The notes: generated by a model from the letters alone, not told the origin. Counted from the stretch's first letter, positions 6,518 to 15,734 are shown. The stretch is DNA of 64,000 nt from Paenibacillus sp. YN15 (GCF_003285005.1 NZ_QMFA01000007.1:39242-103241); one strand, 5' to 3'. Numbers and translations: made by a program.

Positions 6518-8248
6518 TTAGACGCCTCTGGAAGAATTTATTGCTGTCCATAAAGCATTGATATTGGACCATACAAGCATCATGTCCGATTGCAAAGAAC
6601 CGATACTAGACAAGACATCCGTTCCGTTCAAGTAAATCCTGTTTCCCGCGTTGAGGTATAGCGAGTGGGTAAATACATCTCCTTGGATGTTTACACCGGT
6701 GCTAGCAGGTCCAAAATATAGACGTTTTGAGTTGAGGTTATCAGACGCTTCCATGAAAATGTTCCGACCAACGTATATATCTGTGTTTACGCTTATCGTT
6801 CCGCCTACGATGTTCGCGCCGCTAACTGTTCCACCGCTAATCGACGTTCCCGTAATCGTTCCGCCAGAGATTGCGCCGCCTGTTATCGTACCGCCGCTAA
6901 TCGAAGTTCCGGATATACTTCCACCACTAATCGCTCCACCCGTAATGGTTCCGCCAGATATCGTAGACGCCGTAATATTTCCGCTAAAGTACGCATTACC
7001 GGTCGCAGCGTCTTGCCATATCGTTTTTGCGCCAGCGAGATTAAAAAGCGCGAGTCCATATTTAGCTGGCTCATACTGGCCGAGTCTAACAAGTTCCGTT
7101 CCTGCTGGGTTGGATACCCTCATTCCTAAACCATCTACCAAGGTCAAAGAATCATCGTACGTAATCCCTTTGAGTACCGCGTTTTTGGAAGTATAGACAA
7201 GGGCTTTCTTTGAGCCTACGGTAGCCTGAAATATATAGTCAGCCACTTTAAATTCTCTGAAATTCGCTAAAACAACGCGGCCACTTTTTGGTGCGAACGG
7301 GTATCTCTCGAACACACGGACACGCGCGTCAAATGCGTACCCAAGTAGCGAGTCGTAAACTGTTACAGTGTCGCCAGCCTCAACTATTTTTTGCGGTTCA
7401 AATGCGGAATCAACCTTCTCGAGTTGAACAAAGTCGATATCATACGCAATATTGGGAAGTTGGTATTTCGCAAGGTGCTTCTGCATCTCCATGAGCAGCT
7501 TGCTTTTATCTTCGATCTCTGTGAATGTCACTGAAGCCTCGAATGGATTCGCAGGGTCGTAATACTCGGAGTCGATGTATTTAGTCGTATGGCCTGCATA
7601 ACCCTCGATAGTCAGACCGTTTTTTCCATAACCGAACAATCTCGTGACCCTTTCGAGGTCGTGAGACGTACGAGTAATGCCCTTTAAGTCCCTCTTATAG
7701 CGAACTGTAGCGCCGCGGTTCGCTCCCTTACGTGTTGTGAGCGTAATTTCGTAATTATCGTAAGCTATCTCCGCTCCATACAGCTTGGCGAGGTCTGACA
7801 GTAACTCGAATTTCCCTTTCTCGCCCCACTCGTAAATATCCTGCGCTGAGAAATCGCCTTGTATAGCGAACGAGTACGGAGTGTCCGCGCCAAGAAGCGT
7901 TAACATTTCCGCTAATGTCTTCGCTGCGGCAAAGTCGATATATCCGTCATAGAAATAGCGCGCGAGTCCAAAAGCGACGTGATGAGCTTCAACGACTTTA
8001 TACACCTTTGGCCCTTCGCGAACCTCTTTTACTGACCGGATAATAAAGCGTTGCCCGCGCTCGACTGTGTTAGGAAAACGGATTTCACCTCCTTCCGTAA
8101 TCAAGTCATAGCGGATATCGTCATTAAGCTTCAGGTAAGTAAATCTAGTGTAAAACTGCGGGTCATCCAAGGACTCTACTACAACAACGTCCTTAGCATA
8201 AACCAAGACGTAGCGCATACCATCTTTCCATAGCTCGAGATATTTCAC
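6518..8248 (-). CDS. tail-tip / Tal-like tail-associated protein with GTISG repeats
   Basis: A 576-residue structural protein. The first 370 residues match the phage minor structural / tail-associated endopeptidase (Tal, gp18-like) N-terminal architecture: MKYLELWKDG, a RYDLITEGGEIRFPN segment, HHVAFGLARYFYDGY, and later DTVTVYDSLLGYAFDARV. From about 430 to 495 it carries a dozen pentad-like repeats of the type GGTIT-GGAIS-GGSIS, which should form a beta-helical shaft, then a short C-terminal knob. It abuts the tape-measure stop by one base. No separate Dit gene precedes it. It probably forms the tail tip that contacts the host. Confidence 0.78.
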   Translation of the reverse strand: MKYLELWKDGMRYVLVYAKDVVVVESLDDPQFYTRFTYLKLNDDIRYDLITEGGEIRFPNTVERGQRFIIRSVKEVREGPKVYKVVEAHHVAFGLARYFYDGYIDFAAAKTLAEMLTLLGADTPYSFAIQGDFSAQDIYEWGEKGKFELLSDLAKLYGAEIAYDNYEITLTTRKGANRGATVRYKRDLKGITRTSHDLERVTRLFGYGKNGLTIEGYAGHTTKYIDSEYYDPANPFEASVTFTEIEDKSKLLMEMQKHLAKYQLPNIAYDIDFVQLEKVDSAFEPQKIVEAGDTVTVYDSLLGYAFDARVRVFERYPFAPKSGRVVLANFREFKVADYIFQATVGSKKALVYTSKNAVLKGITYDDSLTLVDGLGMRVSNPAGTELVRLGQYEPAKYGLALFNLAGAKTIWQDAATGNAYFSGNITASTISGGTITGGAISGGSISGTSISGGTITGGAISGGTITGTSISGGTVSGANIVGGTISVNTDIYVGRNIFMEASDNLNSKRLYFGPASTGVNIQGDVFTHSLYLNAGNRIYLNGTDVLSSIGSLQSDMMLVWSNINALWTAINSSRGV

Positions 8249-11200
8249 TTATTTTGCTCCTCCTGTACTTGCGTATTTACGTAGAATCTGTTCTATCTCG
8301 GTTCCTGCTACGCGTTCCGCTGCTTTTATATCGATCTCGTCCTCGAATGTTGCATTTGCAATCGGCATTATGTCGCCTACTGTAATAATGGTATCTCCCC
8401 CGCCCTTACCACTTCTGGCGGATACCGATTCGACAACCGAGCGCACTTGATCCGGAGTAAGGATCACTTCACCCTGACGGAGTATCGCCCGCAGCTCATC
8501 CGAAGCCAACGCGGACCCGCTAGCGAATGACATTCCGCCAGCAACACCGCCTGAGTGGAATAATGGTACGCCGTTCTTGTACCATGACCCGTTATTGTAC
8601 GATGCCCCGATGGATGCGCCGAGTGTCTGAGATTCCGCTTCTATCTGCTTCCGGCCGGATTCACTCGCGGTCCACCACGCAGCAGCGTTCGATTTCATTT
8701 GCCGGATAATCGAAGCTTCGTATGAAGACTGCGGTGTAGAGACGCTATTCATTGCGGACATTTCCGCCGTGAACCGTTCCATTTCCGCCTTGATGCGCGC
8801 ATTCGTCGTCACAAACGCTTGGAACCGGGAATCCTCGGTAGCAGCGTAGATTGACGAAACGTCACCGCTAAACGATTCAATTGACGCCTTAATCTCGTCA
8901 TACCACGACTCGATATCGTCCTTCCTACGGTCGAGCGTGTCAATCTCGGCGTCCCTTGCATCGGCAAGCGCGGACTTCTGATCGTCAACGTCCATTTTCC
9001 GGAGCTGCTCGATTAACTCGGCATAATGCTTCTGGCCTTGTTCTGACGTAGCAAGCCGGTACTTCTCCGCCTCTGCCTGAATCTCGGACCGGTCGCGCTG
9101 CCTCTCTACGGAATCGAGCGCTTTGATTTGCGCATCATAGTAGTCCTTGCGCGCCTTCTTCTGCGCCTCAATCGCGCTGAGTTCCGCTTTCTTTTCCCGG
9201 TCGATGGCGTCAATGGCCGCTTTACTTGCGTCAGTTCTGCGTTTCTCCGTAGCTTCGTCAGCCTCTTTAGCGGCCTTCTCCGCTTCCTTAATCAGCGTCA
9301 TCCTAGCGTCATACTGCGCCTTATCTGCGGCTTTGTATTCGTCGGAGTTCTCTTTGTACTCCGCCTTAACCCGTGTCCAGGCGTCAAGCGCCATCTGTGC
9401 AACTTCCGCCTCAGTAGCGCCCTTCTCCCGGAGTCTGCGTTCTTCCATGGCGATCCATTCCGCGGAATAGTCATACTGCGCCTTGGCCGCTTTCTCTGTG
9501 TCGTCAACCTTCGTCGCATTCAGCGCCTTTATTTGAAGCTGGAGCGAACGTTCGTCCTCGATGCTCTCAGTCAGATATTGTGCATGTTTTTTGCGGATAG
9601 ACTCAATAGCGGCAATCTGATCGTCTGCGCTCTGATCGTACATGGCCGCGTTATAGCGCATCGTCGCGAGGTCTTGCGCAAATAGGTCACGGCGGAGCTC
9701 CGCAGCAATTTCCGCTGCCGTTTTACCGGTTTTCTTCGGCGCATCCTTCGGCGTGGTAGGCGTAACCGGAGCAAGCGGACTTTTGGGCGTAAAGGCAGCG
9801 TAGTTTCCTGCGGTAATCTTCGCAATGGAGTCGTCAATTTGTCCGTTTTTCTGCGTCAGTAAAGCGGCTTGGTCCGTCAGCTTTGCGAGATTACTTCGTG
9901 CCAGTGAAGCAGCCGAGGACATAGCGCGATACTGCATCGTAGATTTATCGGTATTCGGATCAGCCGCAGCCTTCTCGTACGCATCGTTGTACGATTCCCA
10001 TTTCGCAATCTGAGCGTCAACGTCCGTCTTCTGCGCTGCTGTTTCTTCCTTAAGCAGGAGTAAGCGGGCCTTAATCTCGTCCGCGGATGCCTTCGTTAAC
10101 TTCTTTTCCGCCTCGATACGGTCGTTGATCATATCGATATTGTCGGAGTGTATTGTGCCTTCCTCCGTCAGTTGTGCATGGAAAGAAGGCATCTCCTTTT
10201 TAAGCGCCTGTATCACGGAAATAAGCTGCGCCTTTTCCTCCGCGTCGAGGGATTGCTTTTTGGACAATTCCGTATAGCGGTCGCGAAGCTGCTCGAGTTT
10301 ATCAATTTGCTCCGTCTTGGCAGCTACGTCGGCAAGTTCCGCCTTCATCGCGTCAAGCTGCGCCGGTACGGCCTTTTTGATAGAAGCGGTCAGCTTATCG
10401 ACGGCAGCGGCAGCTTGTTCCGGAGTGAATCCGAGCTTTTTTAAGCTGGCGTCTACCTTATCAACCGCGTCTGCCAGTTCACTGTACCGCGGCGTCAGTT
10501 TTGCTCCAGCAGTTCCAAGCCCTCTACCCATCTGCTCCTCGACACGTGCGAGTTCTTCAGATAGTTGAGTCCTTTTCCGCAGTAGATCGTTAAGCGTGTC
10601 GTAGTCGGCCTGCATTTTTTTCAGTTCTTCAGTTGTGCGATTGAGCGGAGACGCTTCGAGTTTCTTGTTCAATTCGTCTTGGCTGTTCGCAAACGCCAGT
10701 ATTGACGGAGTAACCGCGTCAACCGCAGCCTTATACGCCAAAATGCCCGCAGCCGCAACGCTGATAGCCGTAATCGTCCAGCCAACCGGACCCAGCGCAA
10801 TATTCAGCGATTGAAGTGCCGTCCTTACCGCTGATATCACGACGACCATTCCGCTAAGAACTGCGGTAAGTCCCGTTATAGCCAGCGTACCGGCCGTAAT
10901 ACCTGCGACAACTTCCTCGTTTTCTCCGACCCACTTACCGAAGTCCGAAATGAGCGGGGTCAGCGCCTCCATAAGCTTCTGTATCGCCGGAAGGTACGCT
11001 TCACCTAGCTCTTGGCGTGCGACGGTAATCGTCTGGTTGAATACCGCTTGCGTGCCCGCATAGCCTTGAAGCGCCGTATCCGCGTTCCCAGCGTAAAGAG
11101 CGGATTCCTGCATAATGCCGCTATAAGCCGCCTGAACCTTCTGCGCTTCGGATAACTTATCCGCCGTAGTCCCGATGGACTTCGCGTAACGGTCTTGGAA

Positions 11201-11761
11201 GACCGACAAATTGGTAGTGATGCCCGCTGCGTCGGTCAATTCGGAGTTACCGGATTTGATACCGCGCGTTACTTGTACGATCGCCTCACCCCAGGATAAG
11301 TGTGCTTCTCGGTTATAAGCTGCTGCGTCGGCCGTTGCATATATCAGCTTACGGGTTTCATCCAACCCTAACCCGGACGATAACAGCGTCTTAACCGAAC
11401 TTGAAGCCTCTGCCAGCGTCATAAAGCCTTTGTTGGCGAGTTCCTGCGCTAATCCGGTAGATTCCGCAATGTTGACGTTAAGTGCCTTCGACACTTCCGC
11501 CAGTCCCTTTACGGACATTGCCGCGGTGTTGGCTTCGGCTGTAAGTGACTTAATTGTGCGCACAAGTCCGACTAACGCGGTCGAGGCTCCGAGGGATACA
11601 AGCGCTGTTTCAATGCCGCCGATGCTCTTGGCGGTAGATTTAGCGCTAGTCTCCGTTTCCTTCAACCGCTTACGGGCGTCGTCCATACCCGCCTTAAACT
11701 CCGTTGTTTTCAGTGTGAGCGTTGCCCTAATCGCGCCGACATCCGCTGCTCCTATTGACAC
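8249..11761 (-). CDS. phage tail tape measure protein
   Basis: 1170 residues, by far the longest gene of the element. The N-terminal 270 residues look like the TP901-type core (FKAGMDDARKRLKETE, GLAEVSKALNVNIAE, GIKSGNSELTDAAGI). Hydrophobic segments lie at about 285-350. Long alanine/lysine/glutamate-rich coiled coils fill about 360-1010. A C-terminal part with SGGVAGGMSFASG and an acidic HTH-free tail follows. Tape measures set tail length and exit at injection. At this length, with the usual ratio of about 1.5 angstrom per residue, it implies a long-tailed particle of roughly 170-180 nm; this is inference. It overlaps the upstream gene by ten bases. No chaperone frameshift pair is seen before it. 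Confidence 0.88.
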   Translation of the reverse strand: MSIGAADVGAIRATLTLKTTEFKAGMDDARKRLKETETSAKSTAKSIGGIETALVSLGASTALVGLVRTIKSLTAEANTAAMSVKGLAEVSKALNVNIAESTGLAQELANKGFMTLAEASSSVKTLLSSGLGLDETRKLIYATADAAAYNREAHLSWGEAIVQVTRGIKSGNSELTDAAGITTNLSVFQDRYAKSIGTTADKLSEAQKVQAAYSGIMQESALYAGNADTALQGYAGTQAVFNQTITVARQELGEAYLPAIQKLMEALTPLISDFGKWVGENEEVVAGITAGTLAITGLTAVLSGMVVVISAVRTALQSLNIALGPVGWTITAISVAAAGILAYKAAVDAVTPSILAFANSQDELNKKLEASPLNRTTEELKKMQADYDTLNDLLRKRTQLSEELARVEEQMGRGLGTAGAKLTPRYSELADAVDKVDASLKKLGFTPEQAAAAVDKLTASIKKAVPAQLDAMKAELADVAAKTEQIDKLEQLRDRYTELSKKQSLDAEEKAQLISVIQALKKEMPSFHAQLTEEGTIHSDNIDMINDRIEAEKKLTKASADEIKARLLLLKEETAAQKTDVDAQIAKWESYNDAYEKAAADPNTDKSTMQYRAMSSAASLARSNLAKLTDQAALLTQKNGQIDDSIAKITAGNYAAFTPKSPLAPVTPTTPKDAPKKTGKTAAEIAAELRRDLFAQDLATMRYNAAMYDQSADDQIAAIESIRKKHAQYLTESIEDERSLQLQIKALNATKVDDTEKAAKAQYDYSAEWIAMEERRLREKGATEAEVAQMALDAWTRVKAEYKENSDEYKAADKAQYDARMTLIKEAEKAAKEADEATEKRRTDASKAAIDAIDREKKAELSAIEAQKKARKDYYDAQIKALDSVERQRDRSEIQAEAEKYRLATSEQGQKHYAELIEQLRKMDVDDQKSALADARDAEIDTLDRRKDDIESWYDEIKASIESFSGDVSSIYAATEDSRFQAFVTTNARIKAEMERFTAEMSAMNSVSTPQSSYEASIIRQMKSNAAAWWTASESGRKQIEAESQTLGASIGASYNNGSWYKNGVPLFHSGGVAGGMSFASGSALASDELRAILRQGEVILTPDQVRSVVESVSARSGKGGGDTIITVGDIMPIANATFEDEIDIKAAERVAGTEIEQILRKYASTGGAK

Positions 11762-11991
11762 TTAACCGCCTCCTCAACCGCAGCAACCGAGATAGTTTCC
11801 GCAAATGCCCGCATTTCAGGCGAAAGCTCCGGAACAATTCCGCTTTCTTCCAGCGCCATAATGATATTGCTTACGGCCATTTGGTACGCTTCCCGTTTTT
11901 CTTCCGCGGTTCCGGTTGCTTGCGTGATTTCCTCGATACGCTGCGCTGCAAGCGCGATAAACTCGACCGCTATCCTTGTTACCTCGTCCAT
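11752..11991 (-). CDS. small conserved-looking phage protein upstream of tape measure
   Basis: A 79-residue acidic, helical protein starting MDEVTRIAVEFIALAAQRIEE. Its stop overlaps the tape-measure start by ten bases, so it should be translationally coupled. The position is that of a tail assembly chaperone, but length and sequence give no clear family match. It is the only gene between capsid and tape measure, where most tailed phages carry six to ten genes. Confidence 0.6.
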   Translation of the reverse strand: MDEVTRIAVEFIALAAQRIEEITQATGTAEEKREAYQMAVSNIIMALEESGIVPELSPEMRAFAETISVAAVEEAVKCQ

Positions 11992-12010
11992 TCGTAATCC
12001 CTCCTGATAT

Positions 12011-12041
12011 AAAAAGAAAGGACCACCGTTTCCGATGGCCC
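12011..12041 (-). terminator. terminator after the capsid gene
   Basis: On the minus strand GGGCCATCG-GAAA-CGGTGGTCC forms a nine-pair stem with a GNRA loop, followed by TTTCTTTTT. It lies 18 bases after the capsid stop and before the tail genes, so capsid mRNA should exceed tail mRNA. Confidence 0.85.
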
Positions 12042-12059
12042 GTAATAGTTCGTTAGTTA

Positions 12060-13157
12060 TTAGGCGGTAAGTCCTTTAATACGGGCGTGGGCCTTTTCTT
12101 GCTTGAACTCCATCGTATACTCCCCTACGATCTGGCCGGAAGTATAGTCCCCCTGCTTGCCGAGGTAAGTATGGCTGAAAGAACGACCGCCGAGCGGACG
12201 GATTTGGATGCGGTTTGCGTCGATGAAAAAGATTTCGTCAGATTTAAGGTTATCGTTCAAGACAACCTGAAACCGGCCGAAATCATTCACGATATAGTCT
12301 ACGACTTGACCACGCGCATTCTCTGCCTGAGTCAAGCGGATTTGAGTCGAGGTAAAATCGCTGATTGCCCGTTTTTGTGCTGCCGGAACAACAAAGGCGT
12401 ACCCAGCGCTACCAGCCGCGAAACCGCCAGCAGAGTAAATCTTCTGTGCGACGTCATCAAGAATCGTCTTCGAGACCGCACCGGAGGCGACGGTAACGTT
12501 CGTACTGATGAAGCTGCGAATACCGCGCATATTGCGGTAGTTGCTGTTATCAAACTTCCGCCCGCCGATAATGGCCTTTTCGAGTTGCAGCGCAAGTTCA
12601 AGCTGCTTCTTAGCCTTCTCGTACTCATACAGGCCAGCGCCTCCGATTCCGTACTGCGCAATCTCCTCGGCAGTTCCGGTCACGGTTACGGTATCCTCGA
12701 AAATTTGCGTCACGTTGTCGGACTTGGTGCGAGCCTTAAAACGTGCGTCTCGTGCATCAGCGCCTTCCAACCCGTCGCCGTACATCACCTCAATTACCGC
12801 GTTCAAGGCGATAGACGCAGCCGTTGTACCTTGGTATCCGCGTACAACCGTCAGTTTCTTAGTTGCGGGATCGACAGCCGTAATCAACACGATTTCCTCG
12901 CCGACTTCCGCGGTCATCCGGGTACGGAACGGTTCTACGGAATCGACAATCAACTCCGTAATGGTTGCGTTGGCCGCTGTTGTAACCTTCGCGCGAGTGG
13001 CAAACATTTCATCCTCATACCAAACGTGTGTAGTAGAGGTTACCGGACTACCGAAGCCGAGAAGGTTAAGCATCGGTGTCTGAGTCGGATTCAGAAGAAG
13101 GATTTCGTCTACTACGGATTCTTTCTTACCAATAAGTTCGTTAGAATAAATTGTCAA
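12060..13157 (-). CDS. major capsid protein, SU10-like
   Basis: A 365-residue coat protein of the SU10/DUF5309-type HK97-fold family. It starts MTIYSNELIGKKESVVDEIL. Family-like features are NPTQTPMLNLLG (about 24-35), the early strand TTHVWYEDEM, the VVRGYQGTTAASI turn (about 127), a long helix YEYEKAKKQLELALQLEKAI (about 182-201), the RNMRGIRSFI segment, and the VVPAAQKRAISDF and LGKQGDYTSGQ strands near the C-terminus. It should self-assemble into the head shell on the adjacent scaffold. A strong terminator follows it. The reading frame is intact. Confidence 0.85.
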   Translation of the reverse strand: MTIYSNELIGKKESVVDEILLLNPTQTPMLNLLGFGSPVTSTTHVWYEDEMFATRAKVTTAANATITELIVDSVEPFRTRMTAEVGEEIVLITAVDPATKKLTVVRGYQGTTAASIALNAVIEVMYGDGLEGADARDARFKARTKSDNVTQIFEDTVTVTGTAEEIAQYGIGGAGLYEYEKAKKQLELALQLEKAIIGGRKFDNSNYRNMRGIRSFISTNVTVASGAVSKTILDDVAQKIYSAGGFAAGSAGYAFVVPAAQKRAISDFTSTQIRLTQAENARGQVVDYIVNDFGRFQVVLNDNLKSDEIFFIDANRIQIRPLGGRSFSHTYLGKQGDYTSGQIVGEYTMEFKQEKAHARIKGLTA

Positions 13158-13176
13158 ATTAATGACCCCCGTTTTA

Positions 13177-13602
13177 TTATTTTGTTTGTCGTTTCAATGC
13201 GGCATAAGCTGCGATATCTTCTGCGCGTCCGGTTCGCTGTGCTTTCGCTGCGGCATCCGATAGAATCTGCGCCTTTGTCTTATCTCTTCCCGTTTCGTAC
13301 TGGCTAGGGCTACCGATAGGCTTCGGCTGCGCCTTGGGTGCAATTGTGGTAACGGCTGCGATAATCTCGTCTATTCCGTTTACGTTGCCTGCCTCGTCGA
13401 ACGTTACACCGGAGAGGTTTACGATTCCGGCGAGTTTATCCGGGTCTTCAATACCGGCTGCTTTCGCCTTGCGGTAGAAGGCGGAGGATACGCGTTCGCT
13501 GCGGAGTTGTGCTTCGATAGCGTCGTAACGCTGCTGCATTTCCGCTTTTTCCTCTTCCCATGTCTTCTCCGGCTGTTCCTGAATCTCGGTTTCTTGTTCC
13601 AT
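13177..13602 (-). CDS. capsid scaffold-like protein
   Basis: 141 residues, very charged and helical at the N-terminus (MEQETEIQEQPEKTWEEEKA, coiled coil to about residue 45). A short globular segment (AGIEDPDKLAGIVNLSGVTF) and a basic C-terminal helix (RAEDIAAYAALKRQTK) follow. Scaffold proteins of Gram-positive siphoviruses have this layout and sit directly upstream of the capsid gene, as here (20 bases). I chose ATG 13602 because GGGAGGTG lies about eight bases before it; the GTG at 13611 sits inside that site. Confidence 0.72.
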   Translation of the reverse strand: MEQETEIQEQPEKTWEEEKAEMQQRYDAIEAQLRSERVSSAFYRKAKAAGIEDPDKLAGIVNLSGVTFDEAGNVNGIDEIIAAVTTIAPKAQPKPIGSPSQYETGRDKTKAQILSDAAAKAQRTGRAEDIAAYAALKRQTK

Positions 13603-13739
13603 GCTTTTCACCTCCCTAAGTTAGTTAGCCATTAGTGACCATTATCCCGAGCAGATTAGTGCTTTTCCCACGGTCCTGCCCAACAGAGAACGCCACGCTG
13701 GATGCGCATATAAAAAAGCCGAATCCTGAGTAATCCGTC

Positions 13740-13946
13740 TTAGTCATCGTAGTCACCGCCTTTCCCGCGTCTCTTCTTCCGCCTATTCCCTTCCGCCTCT
13801 GCGATCCTTGGCGCTGACCATCGGATATACTGTTCGGACACGGAATCACCATACGTCAGATAAATAGTCTGTTTTGTCGATGGGTCGTGTAACTCGACTC
13901 GCCGCTTGTGACATGGAATGTCTTCAATATGAACGACAAAGAACAA
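13740..13946 (-). CDS. hypothetical small phage protein
   Basis: 68 residues from a TTG that follows AGGAGG by about nine bases. It has a strand-rich start (FFVVHIEDIPCHKRRVELHD), YLTYGDSVSEQYIRW in the middle and a very basic tail (NRRKKRRGKGG). The layout resembles small head-tail or DNA-binding phage proteins, but I do not recognise a family. It lies where portal and terminase genes would be expected. Confidence 0.55.
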   Translation of the reverse strand: MFFVVHIEDIPCHKRRVELHDPSTKQTIYLTYGDSVSEQYIRWSAPRIAEAEGNRRKKRRGKGGDYDD

Positions 13947-13958
13947 CGTTATCGCCTC

Positions 13959-14162
13959 CTACACACGATCAACGTCAAAGTAGACTCGTTCGGGTGTGTA
14001 TTTCTCTCTGGCGTATGCAGACGCATCTAGGACAATATCCCCTATGTCAATCGGAGAACCCGAGGGGTCAGTCCAATCGTCAAGAATCTCCGCCGTTTCT
14101 CGGTCAATAATCTTGATGATTGTTCCGCCAACTCCCATGCGCACAAATAGAACAAGTTTCAT
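13959..14162 (-). CDS. hypothetical small phage protein
   Basis: 67 residues starting MKLVLFVRMGVGGTIIKIID, with AAAGGAT before the ATG. It is acidic, with mixed strands and helices (DIGDIVLDASAYAREKYTPE), and ends FDVDRV. No family is recognised. Spacing of 12 bases to the next gene suggests one operon. Confidence 0.55.
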   Translation of the reverse strand: MKLVLFVRMGVGGTIIKIIDRETAEILDDWTDPSGSPIDIGDIVLDASAYAREKYTPERVYFDVDRV

Positions 14163-14212
14163 ACCGTGATCCTTTGGCAGGCGCTGCGTTTCGCCTGACT
14201 CCGTCTGTTCCG

Positions 14213-14419
14213 CTACTCTTTCGAGTCCGGCCGTTTACGTCTGGCCGTCCGACGACTTCCCATAACGTTGTGGCGTAGATGGCGGCAAACTTCCGGAGGG
14301 TCCCGCAAGCACTTACATACTGGACTTTCCTCGGACTTCAGCATCTCCATAATTGCACACGTACCGTCTTCCGCCCTGTAATAGCCGCACCAGGTTCTAG
14401 CGTTCTTGGCGTCGCTCAA
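14213..14419 (-). CDS. hypothetical cysteine-rich small protein
   Basis: 68 residues from TTG 14419, with AAAGGATG about ten bases before it. Five cysteines sit at about 11, 21, 35, 37 and 45 (TWCGYYRAEDGTCAI, SPVCKCLRDPPEVCRHL), followed by a basic C-terminus (SRRTARRKRPDSKE). This suggests a small zinc- or DNA-binding protein. The start codon is uncertain. Confidence 0.5.
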   Translation of the reverse strand: MSDAKNARTWCGYYRAEDGTCAIMEMLKSEESPVCKCLRDPPEVCRHLRHNVMGSRRTARRKRPDSKE

Positions 14420-14489
14420 CCAAACTGCATCCTTTCCCGATTTACCGCGTTAATTTCTTAAAGTTACGTGGCAAATAAAAAAACACGCC

Positions 14490-14717
14490 TCACAGCGCTG
14501 CCAGTTCTGCGGAAGCCTTGGCGTCAGCGATAGCCTTTTTAATCTCCGGACTAACTCCGTACATTTGCGCAATCTTAATCCGCAAGGCTGGCGACACTGG
14601 TCTGCGACCGCTTTCGGCTTCGGCTACGCAAGATTTGGAGACGCCAAGTTTGCGCGCGAAGGCTTCCTGCGTAAGTCCCGCATAAATTCGGATTGCCCGT
14701 ACCGCATCACCGTTCAT
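14490..14717 (-). CDS. XRE-family HTH regulator
   Basis: 75 residues with a clear Cro/C1-type helix-turn-helix: IRIYAGLTQEAFARKLGVSK followed by SCVAEAESGRR. ATG 14717 is preferred over 14723 because GAGGGGG then lies eight bases upstream. It is co-directional with the surrounding element genes and could act as a lysis/lysogeny or late-gene switch. A target is not evident. Confidence 0.75.
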   Translation of the reverse strand: MNGDAVRAIRIYAGLTQEAFARKLGVSKSCVAEAESGRRPVSPALRIKIAQMYGVSPEIKKAIADAKASAELAAL

Positions 14718-14761
14718 CCTCATTACCCCCTCTTTGTTTTGAAATAGTCACATGCAGACAA

Positions 14762-14793
14762 AATAAAAAGACGGGAAGGTATCTCACTTCCCA
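14762..14793 (-). terminator. terminator after the zinc-finger-like gene
   Basis: On the minus strand GGGAAG-TGAGATAC-CTTCCC is followed by GTCTTTTTATTTT, starting three bases after the stop of the 14796-15671 gene. Confidence 0.75.
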
Positions 14794-14795
14794 CC

Positions 14796-15671
14796 TTAGG
14801 CCGAAACGTGGACAGTATAGTTATTTTTACAATCTACGAAACTAGGCGTTAACGGTTGATCTGCGACGTAGTACGTGACCATTTCGCCCCACCAGATTGC
14901 CGGTTCTCGTTTCCACTCTCTCCGCGTACTCACCCAATCATAGCGCCCGTCGAGGTACTTATTCTCTGCGGTACCTTGCACATCTTTAAGAACCGCTGAA
15001 ATGCGACGTCCATGCGCTTCCTTACGCTTCTTCGCCGCTGTCATCCGGCTAACCTTATTGGAATCGCCATATGAGCGCTCGGACCGCTTTTCAAGGCTGT
15101 GTATTTCCTGCGGATTGTAGAACGGATACTCCAGCGTCATCCTGTTACGTTCACCTTCGAGTTCGTCCGTCCCGAACCGTTCAATACGCATCCACAACGT
15201 TTTATAGCGAGTACGACACGAGGGTCCGCAATCAAGCTTATTCTTACGGCGGCTGCGATCCTCGAAGGGATATCCGCACGTCCGGCACACCTTCACATTA
15301 CCGCCGACAACCGCCTCTGCATCCGCTAGGCAGGCAATATCCAACCCGTTCTCCCGCATATAGGCCGCTGCCCCTTCGCCAGGAAATACACTGATATCCT
15401 CATTCCGTGGGCGGTCGTAGGGATCGCGGAGAATAGACAGCCCCTTAACGTGATCTTCCGCTAGTACGAAGTCTGATATGCGCTCCAACCTATCCAACGC
15501 TTCCTGAGTCGGTAACAAGCCGTCGTCTCCGGTATGGATACTGTGATAGTATTCAAGCGCTGTGTGTGCGGCAGTATCCGCCCATCGAATACGGTCCTCC
15601 TGCGAGTGTTCGGCATGACGGCGGTAAGCTGCGGCTGTTCTGTTTGGGTACATTTCACACGCTCTAGACAT
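14796..15671 (-). CDS. hypothetical protein with zinc-ribbon-like CxxC ... CGPSC
   Basis: 291 residues. A helical N-terminal half precedes a CxxC pair (KVCRTCGYPFEDRSRR) and a second cysteine cluster (LDCGPSCRTRYKTLWMR) at about 130-160, a probable zinc ribbon. A basic helical region (RMTAAKKRKEAHGRR) and a tryptophan-rich C-terminus (REWKREPAIWW) follow. It directly follows the primase and may be a replication accessory or DNA-binding protein; no named family is recognised. The ATG follows AAGGAGGATTCTA. One copy of a 37-base inverted repeat lies just upstream. Confidence 0.6.
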   Translation of the reverse strand: MSRACEMYPNRTAAAYRRHAEHSQEDRIRWADTAAHTALEYYHSIHTGDDGLLPTQEALDRLERISDFVLAEDHVKGLSILRDPYDRPRNEDISVFPGEGAAAYMRENGLDIACLADAEAVVGGNVKVCRTCGYPFEDRSRRKNKLDCGPSCRTRYKTLWMRIERFGTDELEGERNRMTLEYPFYNPQEIHSLEKRSERSYGDSNKVSRMTAAKKRKEAHGRRISAVLKDVQGTAENKYLDGRYDWVSTRREWKREPAIWWGEMVTYYVADQPLTPSFVDCKNNYTVHVSA

Positions 15672-15683
15672 TAGAATCCTCCT

Positions 15684-15720
15684 TGTACGAAATGCCCTAT
15701 AATAGGTTTATTTATATCTT
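15684..15720 (+). repeat. 37-base inverted repeat, left copy (flanks primase)
   Basis: It begins TGTACGAAATGCCCTATAA and ends in TTTATTTATATCTT. The reverse complement recurs at 17214-17250 with about two mismatches. It contains the short palindrome CCTATAATAGG. Confidence 0.85.
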
Positions 15721-15734
15721 TGAGGAGAAGTAAA

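Noticed and set aside
9100-9700. Collagen-like or coding repeats in the tape measure DNA
   Set aside because: The alanine/lysine/glutamate pattern is explained by coiled coil; no DNA-level repeat unit is evident.
13625-13852. A 75-codon minus-strand frame between the scaffold and the small gene at 13740
   Set aside because: It overlaps the better-supported 13740-13946 frame, has no ribosome site and a composition unlike a protein.
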